A stretch of 15,543 nt of DNA from Gammaproteobacteria bacterium. Its GTDB lineage: Bacteria > Pseudomonadota > Gammaproteobacteria > Thiohalorhabdales > Thiohalorhabdaceae. Where the stretch lies: positions 1-15,543 of the forward strand of contig JAHEOG010000156.1 of assembly GCA_018609925.1 (NCBI GenBank), written 5' to 3'. This document shows, piece after piece, positions 7,625 through 14,607 of the stretch (the first letter of the stretch is position 1; every line of letters begins with the position of its first letter). The notes under the pieces were generated by a model. It was not told where the DNA came from. It ran no database searches and saw only the letters and a program-made list of their open reading frames with translations. Both the position numbers and the translations under genes were made by a program.

Positions 7625-8167
7625 ATGTCCCCCATGTCCCGATCCCTCCAGCGCCTCGGCGAACGGCTCTTCTACCAGGGTCGGAAGTTCGCCTTCGAGG
7701 CCGCCTGGCTGCGCCTCCCCAACGGCGTGGAGGGCGTCTTCGAGACCATCCGCCACCCCGGTGGCGCCATGGCCGTGCCCATTGACGGGGAGGGCCGCTT
7801 CGTCCTGGTGGAGCAATTCCGGTTCCCCCTGGAGACCTGGATCCTGGAATTCCCCGCGGGGACCCTGGAGGCCGAGGAGGCCCCCGCCACCACCATTGGC
7901 CGGGAACTGGAGGAGGAGGTGGGCTACCGCGCGGCCAGTTGGTCTCACCTCGGGGACTTCCCGCTGGCACCCGGCTATTCCGATGAGATAATCCACGCCT
8001 ACCTGGCCCGGGACCTGGAGGCGCTGGCCGAGCCTCCCGCACAGGATCCGGACGAGGACCTCCGCACGGTGCACCTGACGGCGACGGAGCTGGAAGAGGC
8101 CGTCCGGGCAGGGCGAGTGGACGCCAAGACGGTAAGCGGGCTGTTCCTTTTCCGGGGCGGGAGCTAG
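7625..8167 (+). CDS. Nudix hydrolase, ADP-ribose pyrophosphatase-like (180 aa)
   Basis: A complete Nudix box spans residues 79-101. Gly79, Glu85 and the REL-EE-G core (RELEEEVGY, 93-101) fit the GX5EX7REUXEEXGU pattern, so metal-dependent cleavage of a nucleoside diphosphate linked to another group is expected. The preceding QFRFPLETWILEFPAG (64-79) resembles the ADP-ribose pyrophosphatase (NudF/ADPRase) branch, where the sequence runs EQYR-E-PAG. The substrate could be ADP-ribose or another nucleotide sugar; the box alone does not decide. ATG at 7625 follows GGAG by five bases; a second ATG three codons on (7634) is possible. The place after nrdJ and thyA suggests a housekeeping nucleotide-pool role, but that is inference. 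Confidence 0.88.
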   Translation: MSPMSRSLQRLGERLFYQGRKFAFEAAWLRLPNGVEGVFETIRHPGGAMAVPIDGEGRFVLVEQFRFPLETWILEFPAGTLEAEEAPATTIGRELEEEVGYRAASWSHLGDFPLAPGYSDEIIHAYLARDLEALAEPPAQDPDEDLRTVHLTATELEEAVRAGRVDAKTVSGLFLFRGGS

Positions 8168-8205
8168 GGGCATTCCCTGAGGCGGGGCTCGGACTACACT
8201 CCGTC

Positions 8206-8237
8206 TAGGGACCCCATAAATCCCGGTGCCCTATTTT
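8206..8237 (+). terminator. Possible rho-independent terminator after the nrdJ-thyA-Nudix run
   Basis: TAGGGACC (8206-8213) pairs with GGTGCCCTA (8225-8233), with one bulged base and an 11-base loop, followed by TTTT (8234-8237). The T run is short. The hairpin ends 10 bases before the PilZ-like pseudogene start, so it could instead be a leader structure of that gene. Confidence 0.35.
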
Positions 8238-8247
8238 CGGGGGGAGA

Positions 8248-8869
8248 ATGGAGACCCTGAGGATCACTTCCTTCGAGGACCTCATCGGCCACCTGGACGG
8301 GCTGACGGTGGCCGCTCGGCGCAGTCCCGTCGACCAGGAGGCGGTGGCTTTCGCCGCCCAATTCCGGGCGCGACTGGTGCGCATCCACAACCACCTGCTC
8401 GACAAGCCGGCCACCTGCTCGACAAGCCGGCGCACGAGGAGCCGAACGCCCAGCCCCGCAACAAAACGGTTCGGGACAGCTCCGATTTCCTCGAGCAGTT
8501 CGATGCCCTGACCGACTCGGCCCGCGGCGCGGGACTTACCCCCACGCTGACCCATTACCTACACACCGGCCGGCTGCGTCTGCGCTTCGCGCTCCGGGGC
8601 CAAGGCCAGCGCCGCGTGATCAGCTGCAATCCGGGCGAGGCCGTCGTCCACATCCGGAGGCAAGGGGGCGAGGGCACCGGCGACGTCGTCGACCTATCCG
8701 CCTACGGGTTGGGGTCCGTACCACCGAATCGCTCGAGGAGAACACCGTGGTGGGGGCGATCCTGGAGGAAGAGGGCCGTCGCCGGCGCTACGAAGCCCTG
8801 GTGGTCCACTACCGCCCGGACGAGGGACCCTACTTCCTGGGCCTGGAGGTCTTCGCCATCAACCAGTAG
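8248..8869 (+). pseudogene. Broken PilZ-like protein gene, paralogue of the gene at 9747
   Basis: Three successive frames together make one protein like the intact neighbour at 9747. Frame one gives METLRITSFEDLIGHLDG through RLVRIHNHLLDKPA. An exact 20-bp tandem duplication (8391-8410, 8411-8430) then shifts the frame. Frame two continues with SSDFLEQFDAL, LTHYLHTGRLRLRF and the PilZ-like DLSAYGLG. A further shift at GGGG (8711-8714), repaired by one added G, opens frame three with RYEALVVHYRPDEGPYFLGLEVFAINQ and a TAG at 8867-8869. Removing one repeat copy and adding one G gives a 200-residue product, against 203 in the paralogue. The ATG at 8248 follows GGGGGGAGA. The stop overlaps the convergent glycosylase gene by 11 bases. 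If real, the lesions leave only about 55 native residues. Confidence 0.8.
8391..8430 (+). repeat. Exact 20-bp tandem duplication inside the PilZ-like pseudogene
   Basis: Positions 8391-8410 and 8411-8430 are identical, each beginning CCACCTGCTC and ending GACAAGCCGG. The unit is not a multiple of three, so it changes the reading frame. No such duplication is present in the paralogue at the matching place (about 9880-9900). Confidence 0.97.
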
Positions 8870-9650
8870 GCCGGGTCCCGGAGTCTTCCGGCAGACCGAT
8901 ACCGTAGGATCGCAGCGCCCGTTCCATCAGATCCGACCATCCCCGGTTCGCCTGGGGGCTTGCCGGGCTGGGATGGGGCACCGCTCCCAGCGTCCGGTTG
9001 TCCTCCCCCACCACAGCCCGGATACGCCGCTCGGCAAAACGCCCGATACCGAGGACGCAAGCCGGGTCTACCCGATCCACGGTGGCTGCCAGGGCCCGAT
9101 CGCACATTGCGAAGAGGGGGCGGCGCTCCGCCGCGGGCAGCTTGTCCGGAGTTCGGTTACGCCCGCCCTCCTCCAGGAAGGCGAGGGGGCAGTAGTTGAC
9201 CACCAGGAACCGGGCAAAGAAGGCCTCGGGCGAGCCGAAGCGCCGCCGCGCCCAGCCCCAAAGCCGTTGGCCACTGACCTCCTTCCGCTTGCAAGCGAAG
9301 CCCGCCACCGGCCGCTGGGAGTGTTCCTGGAGGGGCTGGCCGACCGGCGCCTCGATCCCGAGCCACTCCCGGACCAGGTCGCGGTCCCCGAACGGGATCC
9401 CCGTCTGGACCATGCCGAAAGGGCCCGGATTCATCCCCACCAGAAGGACCTCGCGGGGCGAACCCCCGAACCGCTCCAAATAGAGCCGATGGGGCTCCCA
9501 AGCGTAATCAAGGGGGTTGTAGACGTAGGCCACGGGGGCATCGAAGGCTAAATCCCCCACCTCGTGGCGCAGCTCGTCGGCAATGGCCACCAAGTTCGTA
9601 ATGGGCCCAGTCCTTTGAAGGGGGCAGCCCCCCGAGCCGAGCGGGGCCAC
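8859..9650 (-). CDS. SMUG-type uracil-DNA glycosylase (263 aa)
   Basis: It likely removes uracil or oxidised pyrimidines from DNA to start base excision repair. VGMNPGPFGMVQTG (71-84) is the SMUG1 active-site strand, with Asn74 expected to position the catalytic water. The region VSGQRLWGWARRRFG near 125-139 and NYCPLAFL near 152-159 follow. PHPSPASPQANRGW (225-238) is the second active-site motif with the DNA-inserting loop and His226. YVYNPLDYAWEPH near 42-54 also fits SMUG1 family proteins. The GTG at 9650 gives the longest frame, but its Shine-Dalgarno is weak. A GTG at 9590 (VAIADELRHE) would start closer to the conserved region, so the first 20 residues are uncertain. The gene is convergent with the broken PilZ-like gene and divergent from the intact one. 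Confidence 0.88.
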   Translation of the reverse strand: MAPLGSGGCPLQRTGPITNLVAIADELRHEVGDLAFDAPVAYVYNPLDYAWEPHRLYLERFGGSPREVLLVGMNPGPFGMVQTGIPFGDRDLVREWLGIEAPVGQPLQEHSQRPVAGFACKRKEVSGQRLWGWARRRFGSPEAFFARFLVVNYCPLAFLEEGGRNRTPDKLPAAERRPLFAMCDRALAATVDRVDPACVLGIGRFAERRIRAVVGEDNRTLGAVPHPSPASPQANRGWSDLMERALRSYGIGLPEDSGTRPTG

Positions 9651-9677
9651 CAGGTTGCCTTTGTTCCGGCCACCGGC

Positions 9678-9718
9678 TAGGGTTTGGTCTCACCGGGGGA
9701 TGGCGCCCAGCTACCCTA
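9678..9718. repeat. Inverted repeat TAGGGT/ACCCTA in the leader of the intact PilZ-like gene
   Basis: TAGGGT (9678-9683) and ACCCTA (9713-9718) are inverted copies 29 bases apart, 28 bases before the TTG start at 9747. The broken paralogue also has a TAGGG/CCCTA pair ahead of its ribosome binding site (8206-8233). Six-base arms are short, so chance is possible. Confidence 0.3.
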
Positions 9719-9746
9719 CCACGACCCTTTCGGGGGGGAGGGATCT

Positions 9747-10358
9747 TTGGAACGAGCGGAGATCACCGAATTCTCGGAGCTGCTGACCCACCTGGACGGC
9801 CTCGTGGAGGCGGCCTGGAACGCCGAGGTGGACCCCCGGCTCACCCGGCAGCTTGCTGCCATCCGCCAACGGCTGGTACGCCTACAGGGCCACCTCACCG
9901 GGCAGTCCAAGCCCGGTCACACGGCCACATCCCCGCGCCCCCAAGCCGTGGAGTCCCAGGAGGACCTCCTCCGTCAGTTCGGAGAGCTGGTGGGTGCCGC
10001 CCGCGCCGGCCGGGCCTTCCCGCTGGCCCTGACCCACTATCTGCACAATGCCCATCAGCGGTTGAACTACTTCCTCCACAATCAGGAGAAGCGCCTGGCC
10101 TCCCGGGCCTCCGCCGAGGAGGGCCGCACCGCCACTCTCGCCTGGGCCGAGGGAACCGCCCAAGTTCGGGTGGTGGACAGCTCGCCCTTTGGGGTGGGTA
10201 TTCTGGCGGATCGGGCGCTGGACCCGGAACAAGTGGTAACCTTCCAGACCACCGACCGCAGTGGCCGCAACCGGACCTACGAGTGCCTCACCATCCACTG
10301 CCGGCCCTACGGGGACCACTACTACATCGGCCTGGAGATCTTTACCAGCCGGCTCTAG
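9747..10358 (+). CDS. PilZ-like domain protein with helical N-terminal half (203 aa)
   Basis: I do not recognise a named family for the whole protein. Residues 1-110 look helical (ITEFSELLTHLDGLVEAAW, then QEDLLRQFGELVGAARAG, then LALTHYLHNAHQRLNYFL). The second half resembles a PilZ fold: RLASR at 116-120 matches RxxxR, and DSSPFG at 144-149 matches (D/N)xSxxG, the two c-di-GMP-contacting motifs. It ends in strands ECLTIHCRPYGDHYYIGLEIF. It may therefore be a small cytosolic c-di-GMP receptor, but the loop between the motifs is longer than in textbook PilZ domains. The TTG at 9747 is chosen because it aligns with the ATG of the paralogue at 8248 and follows GGGGGGGAGGG. A longer frame from 9684 adds unrelated residues. 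The gene is divergent from the glycosylase gene. Confidence 0.72.
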   Translation: MERAEITEFSELLTHLDGLVEAAWNAEVDPRLTRQLAAIRQRLVRLQGHLTGQSKPGHTATSPRPQAVESQEDLLRQFGELVGAARAGRAFPLALTHYLHNAHQRLNYFLHNQEKRLASRASAEEGRTATLAWAEGTAQVRVVDSSPFGVGILADRALDPEQVVTFQTTDRSGRNRTYECLTIHCRPYGDHYYIGLEIFTSRL

Positions 10359-10390
10359 GACCGCTCCCGCCTTCTCCATCGGTGGCCAGC

Positions 10391-10479
10391 GCCCCCTAGG
10401 GGGCCCTTCAAACCCGGTTGACCCGGCCCCCTGGCCAAGGGGCCTCATCTTGTAACGGGCCGATGACACCGTGCCACGG
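10391..10479. repeat. Three inverted repeats upstream of the H4MPT operon promoter
   Basis: GCCCCCTAGGGGGC (10391-10404) is a perfect 14-base palindrome. GGCCCC and GGGGCC arms at 10425-10444 enclose eight bases. CCGTG-C-CACGG lies at 10469-10479. None has a T run, so they are poor terminators. They lie about 50-140 bases upstream of the -24/-12 element, where sigma-54 activators usually bind. The 217-base gap 10359-10575 holds no other gene that I can support. Confidence 0.4.
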
Positions 10480-10528
10480 CTCCGATGCAGGGAGCTGGGA
10501 CCGCCATCCGCTGGGCGGGTATCCCTGG

Positions 10529-10544
10529 TGGCATGAGGCTTGCT
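10529..10544 (+). promoter_or_regulatory. Candidate sigma-54 (-24/-12) promoter for the H4MPT operon
   Basis: TGGCATG-AGGC-TTGCT matches the TGGCAYG-N4-TTGCW consensus at every fixed position. The invariant GG (10530-10531) and GC (10542-10543) have the required spacing. Transcription would start near 10555, about 20 bases before the mptG ATG at 10576, leaving room for GGAAGAG as ribosome binding site. It also rules against the TTG at 10540 as start, since that codon lies in the -12 box. Confidence 0.6.
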
Positions 10545-10575
10545 TAAAAGCGCAAATGGGCATGGAAGAGCAATC

Positions 10576-11598
10576 ATGGCCGAGGAGGTAGCTACCGACG
10601 CCCCGTGCCCGGCGAGGGTAACGGTAGAGGCCCCGAGCCGGCTCCACCTCGGATTCCTGGATCTCAATGGGAACCTAGGGCGTCGCTACGGCAGCTTGGG
10701 CTTGGCCTTGAGCGCCTTCGTTACCAAGGTCAGGGCGGCCCCCGCCGATCTGCTCACCGCAGTCGGTCCGGAGAGCGAGCGCGCCCTCGCGGTCGCACGC
10801 CGGGTTTGCGCGAACTGGGAACTACCGGAGGCTGGGGCCCTTGAGATCCAGGAGGCCATTCCGGCCCATTGCGGACTCGGCTCGGGGAGCCAGCTCGTCC
10901 TGGCGGTGGGCACAGCCTTGAGCCGGCTGCATGGCCTTCACCTCGACCCGGCCGATTTGGCCCGGGCCTGTGACCGGGGCCAGCGGTCCGGGGCTGGCCT
11001 GGGAGCCTTCCGAGAAGGGGGCTTGCTCTTGGATGGGGGCCGTTACCCCGACGGCGACACACCCCCGGTGGTGGCGCGCTTGCCCTTCCCCGAGGACTGG
11101 CATCCGGTCCTTGTGCTCGATTCCGGGCAAGGCCTGCACGGGCCCAGTGAGCGCCAGGCCTTCAACGAGCTGCCTGTCTTCCCGGCAGAGGTCGCCGCTC
11201 ATCTGTGCCGGATCACCCTGATGAGGCTCCTTCCGGCGGTAGCCGATCGGGAGCTGGGCGAGTTCGGGGCGGCGATCGCGGAGATCCAGGCCCGAGTGGG
11301 TGACCACTTCGCCCCGGCCCAGGGGGACCGGTTCGCAAGCCCCCGGGTGGCAGAGGCCCTGGAGTGGCTCGAGGCCCACGGGGGGGTCGGGACGGGACAG
11401 AGCTCCTGGGGTCCGACGGGGTACTCCTGGTTCCCAAACCGAGACCAGGCGGAGCAGCTCGCTCGGAAGGCCGGCCAGCACTTCGCGCAGGACGAGGACC
11501 TTCGCTTCCTTGCCGCTGCACCCCGCAATCACGGAGCGCGGATCGAGATGAGCGCAAGCGGATCCTTTGCAGAAACGACCAACCAGGGGAGATCCTAA
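10576..11598 (+). CDS. mptG: Beta-ribofuranosylaminobenzene 5'-phosphate synthase (340 aa)
   Basis: It joins 4-hydroxybenzoate or 4-aminobenzoate to phosphoribosyl pyrophosphate, with loss of CO2 and pyrophosphate, the committed step of methanopterin-type cofactor synthesis. VEAPSRLHLGFLDL (17-30) is the signature of this branch of the GHMP kinase fold. PAHCGLGSGSQ (96-106) is the GHMP phosphate-binding loop. SGAGLGAFREGGLLLDGG follows near 140-157, and the C-terminal GVGTGQSSWGPTGY near 268-281 completes the family pattern. The ATG at 10576 is preceded by GGAAGAG at a good distance. It is the first gene of the operon, behind the candidate sigma-54 promoter, and its TAA directly abuts the ATG of mtdB. 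Confidence 0.9.
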   Translation: MAEEVATDAPCPARVTVEAPSRLHLGFLDLNGNLGRRYGSLGLALSAFVTKVRAAPADLLTAVGPESERALAVARRVCANWELPEAGALEIQEAIPAHCGLGSGSQLVLAVGTALSRLHGLHLDPADLARACDRGQRSGAGLGAFREGGLLLDGGRYPDGDTPPVVARLPFPEDWHPVLVLDSGQGLHGPSERQAFNELPVFPAEVAAHLCRITLMRLLPAVADRELGEFGAAIAEIQARVGDHFAPAQGDRFASPRVAEALEWLEAHGGVGTGQSSWGPTGYSWFPNRDQAEQLARKAGQHFAQDEDLRFLAAAPRNHGARIEMSASGSFAETTNQGRS

Positions 11599-12501
11599 AT
11601 GGAGAGCCCGCTGCTGCTGCACATGTTCACCCCGGGCCGACATACCAGCCCCTTCGACGTCAACATGGCCTATGACGCCGGATGGGATGCCGCTATCCCC
11701 TACAGCGGGGTGGAGCAAGACGAGGTGGCGGACATGGTCCAGGACACCATCTTCTCACGCGGCCCCGACGGCGCTCGCCGGACCGGGATCTTCCTCGGCG
11801 GCAAGGACGTGTACGCGTCCATGGACATGATGGAAACGGCCCGGGAATCCATGGTCCCGCCCTTCGAGGTGAGCGTAATGGCGGATCCCAGCGGGGGCTT
11901 TACCACAGCCGCCGGCCTGGTGGCGTTGGTGGAGCACCACTTGCGCGCCGCCCAAGGGGGGGACCTGGCCGGACAGACCGTCGTCGTCTTCGGCGGGACG
12001 GGCCCCGTGGGAGTGGTCTCGGGAGTCCTGGCTGCCCGGGCCGGGGCCGAGGTAGTGCTCATCAGCCACCAGGGCAAGGGCCGGGCTGACCAGGAGGCCG
12101 AGCGCTGCAATGAGCGCTTCGGAGTACAGGTCAGCGGTGGCGATGGCAGCTCCGAGGACGCCAAGCGCAACCTGGTCAACGAGGCGGACATCATCCTGTG
12201 CACGGCCCCGGCCGGGGTCCAGGTCCTTACCGCCGATCTCGTGCGTCCGGCGCCCAGGCTCAAGGTCGTGGCGGACGTCAACGCCGTCCCCCCCGCCGGG
12301 GTTGAAGGCGTGGGGGTTCAGGACGACGGGGTCGGCTTTCCGGACTCCGAGAGCGGAGCGGTGGCCATCGGCGCCCTCGCCGTGGGCGGGGTCAAGTATC
12401 AGGCCCAGCACGACCTGCTGCGCCGGATGCACGCCCAGGCCGCCGCGGAGGACCTGGCCTTCCAGGCAGCCTTCGAGGCAGCGCGTGGCTTCGTGGGCTA
12501 A
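11599..12501 (+). CDS. mtdB: NAD(P)-dependent methylene-tetrahydromethanopterin dehydrogenase (300 aa)
   Basis: It oxidises methylene-H4MPT to methenyl-H4MPT in bacterial formaldehyde oxidation. The N-terminus LLHMFTPGRHTSPFDVNMAYDAG is characteristic of MtdB, as are TGIFLGGKD (62-70) and the run up to PPFEVSVMADPSGGFTTAAG. The nucleotide-binding loop is VVVFGGTGPVG (128-138), followed by ISHQGKG near 145-151, where a basic position fits NADP use. MtdB and the related MtdA/MtdC cannot be separated with full certainty by eye, but the opening HMFTP...SPFDVNMA favours MtdB. GGGGAG lies ten bases before the start, inside the end of mptG. The last 17 bases overlap the next gene. Confidence 0.9.
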   Translation: MESPLLLHMFTPGRHTSPFDVNMAYDAGWDAAIPYSGVEQDEVADMVQDTIFSRGPDGARRTGIFLGGKDVYASMDMMETARESMVPPFEVSVMADPSGGFTTAAGLVALVEHHLRAAQGGDLAGQTVVVFGGTGPVGVVSGVLAARAGAEVVLISHQGKGRADQEAERCNERFGVQVSGGDGSSEDAKRNLVNEADIILCTAPAGVQVLTADLVRPAPRLKVVADVNAVPPAGVEGVGVQDDGVGFPDSESGAVAIGALAVGGVKYQAQHDLLRRMHAQAAAEDLAFQAAFEAARGFVG

Positions 12502-13621
12502 TACCCACGAGCGGCTCCTGATCGTTGCCGTCACGGCTCGGGCCCTGGCCCAGTCCGCCCGGCGGGCCGGCTTTGCCCCCCTGGTGCTGGACGCCTTCGG
12601 CGACACCGACACCCGGGAAACGGCCCAGGAGGTCCAGGTCCTGGAGGGTAGCGAAGGGAGCCTGGACCACGACCGGATCCTGGAGGCCGCCCAGCGGTGG
12701 CAGCCGGCGGGACTGGTCTACGGCGGTGGGATCGCCAAGCGGGCCGATCTCCTGCGGGATCTGGCGAGGATAGCGCCACTCCGGGGAAATCGCCCGGAGA
12801 CAGCCGCCCTGGCCGGGGACGGCCCCGGATTCTTCGCCCTCCTGGAGCGCCTGGGCATCCCCCATCCGGAAACCCGGCAAAGGGCGCCCGCCGCACCGAG
12901 GGGGTGGCTGGTGAAGGAGACAGGCCGGGACGGCGGGGGTCACGTTCGTCCCGCCGATGCCCTCCGGGGGGCTCCGCCACCGGTAGAGGCCCTCTACCAG
13001 CGCCGGGTTCCCGGACACCCCGTCTCCCTCCTGTTCCTGGCCGACGGCCGCGACATCCGTATCGTCGGCTACAACCGCGGTCTACCGGTACGGGGGCCCG
13101 TGCCCCCCTTCCAGTACGGGGGAGCGGTGGCCAAGGCTCCCCCCTCAGCCCCGGCCATGCGGACCCTGGAAGAGGCCGCCACGCAGCTGACCCGGGAGCT
13201 GGGCCTGGTGGGCCTCAACGGCCTGGATGCCGTGGTGAGCAGGGGAAGGGCCTGGGTTTTGGAGCTGAATCCCCGCCCCACCGCCACCGCCGAGCTCTAC
13301 GATGCCGATTCCCCGGGTGGGATCCTAGCGGCCCACTTGGCAGCCTGCACGGGCCACCTTCCGCAAGCGCGCCTTCCGGAAGGTCCCGCGCGCGCTGTTG
13401 CCGTGGTGTATGCCGCCCATCGGGTGGCCATGCCCGAATCACCCCCATGGCCCCACTGGGTCTCCGACCGACCCGCCGCTGGGACGGTTATGGATCGGGG
13501 CCAGCCGGTTTGCACCGTCCATACCCAGGCCCGCCATCCCGTTCGGGCGCAGGAAGAAGCTCACCGGCGCCAGTACCGCCTGGAGCGCTGGCTACACGAT
13601 AACCACAGGGAGGCAGGATGA
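12485..13621 (+). CDS. ATP-grasp ligase of the H4MPT gene cluster (378 aa)
   Basis: This looks like an ATP-grasp carboxylate-amine ligase of the kind found beside mtdB and mch in methylotrophs; the exact reaction is unknown. Residues 10-100 form a Rossmann-like N-terminal part (LLIVAVTARALAQSARRAGF, then GLVYGGGIAKR). The ATP-grasp body shows WLVKETGRDGGGHV (141-154), a probable ATP-binding lysine loop, GLNGLDAVV (243-251) and the metal-binding ELNPRPTATAEL (260-271). A C-terminal tail from about 300 is predicted basic and partly helical (RRQYRLERWLHDN). GTG at 12485 is chosen because GAGG lies seven bases upstream and the frame then begins just before the first strand. It overlaps mtdB by 17 bases and mch by four (ATGA). 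Role in cofactor maturation is inferred from context only. Confidence 0.78.
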   Translation: MASWANTHERLLIVAVTARALAQSARRAGFAPLVLDAFGDTDTRETAQEVQVLEGSEGSLDHDRILEAAQRWQPAGLVYGGGIAKRADLLRDLARIAPLRGNRPETAALAGDGPGFFALLERLGIPHPETRQRAPAAPRGWLVKETGRDGGGHVRPADALRGAPPPVEALYQRRVPGHPVSLLFLADGRDIRIVGYNRGLPVRGPVPPFQYGGAVAKAPPSAPAMRTLEEAATQLTRELGLVGLNGLDAVVSRGRAWVLELNPRPTATAELYDADSPGGILAAHLAACTGHLPQARLPEGPARAVAVVYAAHRVAMPESPPWPHWVSDRPAAGTVMDRGQPVCTVHTQARHPVRAQEEAHRRQYRLERWLHDNHREAG

Positions 13622-14607
13622 GCACCCAAGCGGGGATTCCCTTGCCGAGAGTTAGCCTCAATGCCCTTGCCGAGCCGTTGGTGACGGACCTCCAGGAGCG
13701 GGCCGATGAGCTGCGCCTGGGAGTGGAGCGCCAAGCCAACGGCTGTATCCTGATCGATGCCGGAATCGAGTCCCGGGGCGGCATGGAGGCCGGCCGACGC
13801 ATCGCGGAGATCTGCATGGGCGGCCTCGGTGGGGTAACCCTGACCGGGGCCGGAACGACCAAGGACTGGCCGTTATCCGTCCATGTCCACACCCAGGACC
13901 CGGTCCTTGCCTGCCTGGGCTGCCAGTACGCCGGCTGGAGCCTGACCCATGACGAGACGGACTTCTTCGCCCTGGGCTCGGGCCCGGGCCGGTCCCTGTC
14001 GGTCAAGGAGCCGTTGTTCCAGGAGCTCGGCTACACCGATCAAGCCCAGAGAACCTGCCTCGTGCTGGAGGTGGACGCTCGCCCGCCCCAGGAGCTCACC
14101 GACCGGATCGCCGCCGACTGCGGCGTCGATCCCCGGGCCCTGACCCTGATCCTGACCCCCACCCAGAGCCTGGCCGGGGCGACCCAGGTGGTGGCTCGGG
14201 TGCTGGAGGTGGCCCTGCACAAGGCCCACGAGGTGGGCTTCCACCTGGGCCGGATCGTAGACGGGGCCGGTTCGGCACCGCTTTGCCCCCCGGCCCCCGA
14301 TTTCGTTACCGCCATGGGCCGCACCAACGACGCGGTGCTCTTCGGCGGCTCGGTCCAGCTCTTCGTCACCGGGGACGACGAGGCCGCACGGGACCTGGCC
14401 CAGCGCTTGCCGAGCAATACCTCCTCCGACTACGGGCGGCCCTTCGGCGAGCTGTTCCAGGAATACGATTACGACTTCTTCCAGATCGATCCCATGCTGT
14501 TCAGCCCGGCCCGGGTCAGCGTCACGGCCCTGGAGAGCGGCCACACGTTCCGGGCGGGGGGAATCGATGAGCCCTTGCTGGAGCGCTCCTTTGGGGGCGG
14601 CGCATGA
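13618..14607 (+). CDS. mch: Methenyl-tetrahydromethanopterin cyclohydrolase (329 aa)
   Basis: It hydrolyses methenyl-H4MPT to formyl-H4MPT, the step after MtdB. The full length fits the family, and the sequence is typical throughout: GCILIDAGIESRGGMEAGRRIAEICMGGLG near 42-71, VHTQDPVLACLGCQYAGWSL near 91-110, FALGSGPGR near 117-125, and GRTNDAVLFGG near 237-247. The C-terminal EYDYDFFQIDPMLFSPA near 282-298 is the best-known stretch. AGGCAGG lies just before the ATG, which overlaps the stop of the preceding gene as ATGA. The next gene starts in the same way at 14604. Translational coupling is therefore likely on both sides. Confidence 0.94.
   Translation: MSTQAGIPLPRVSLNALAEPLVTDLQERADELRLGVERQANGCILIDAGIESRGGMEAGRRIAEICMGGLGGVTLTGAGTTKDWPLSVHVHTQDPVLACLGCQYAGWSLTHDETDFFALGSGPGRSLSVKEPLFQELGYTDQAQRTCLVLEVDARPPQELTDRIAADCGVDPRALTLILTPTQSLAGATQVVARVLEVALHKAHEVGFHLGRIVDGAGSAPLCPPAPDFVTAMGRTNDAVLFGGSVQLFVTGDDEAARDLAQRLPSNTSSDYGRPFGELFQEYDYDFFQIDPMLFSPARVSVTALESGHTFRAGGIDEPLLERSFGGGA

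Noticed and set aside
8711..8714. Phase-variable G tract in the PilZ-like gene
   Set aside because: Four or five G is too short for a contingency tract; a single deletion or a sequencing error explains it better.
8226..9551. Long plus-strand open frame of 441 codons
   Set aside because: Only its middle part (about 8430-8710) is protein-like, and that part belongs to the broken PilZ-like gene. The rest is antisense to the uracil-DNA glycosylase and has no family-like pattern.
10391..10404. GC-rich palindrome as a rho-independent terminator
   Set aside because: There is no T run after it and no loop worth the name; an activator site or chance is more likely.
10540..10575. TTG start giving mptG 12 more residues
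   Set aside because: The codon lies inside the -12 box of the likely promoter, and the ATG at 10576 has a good ribosome binding site.
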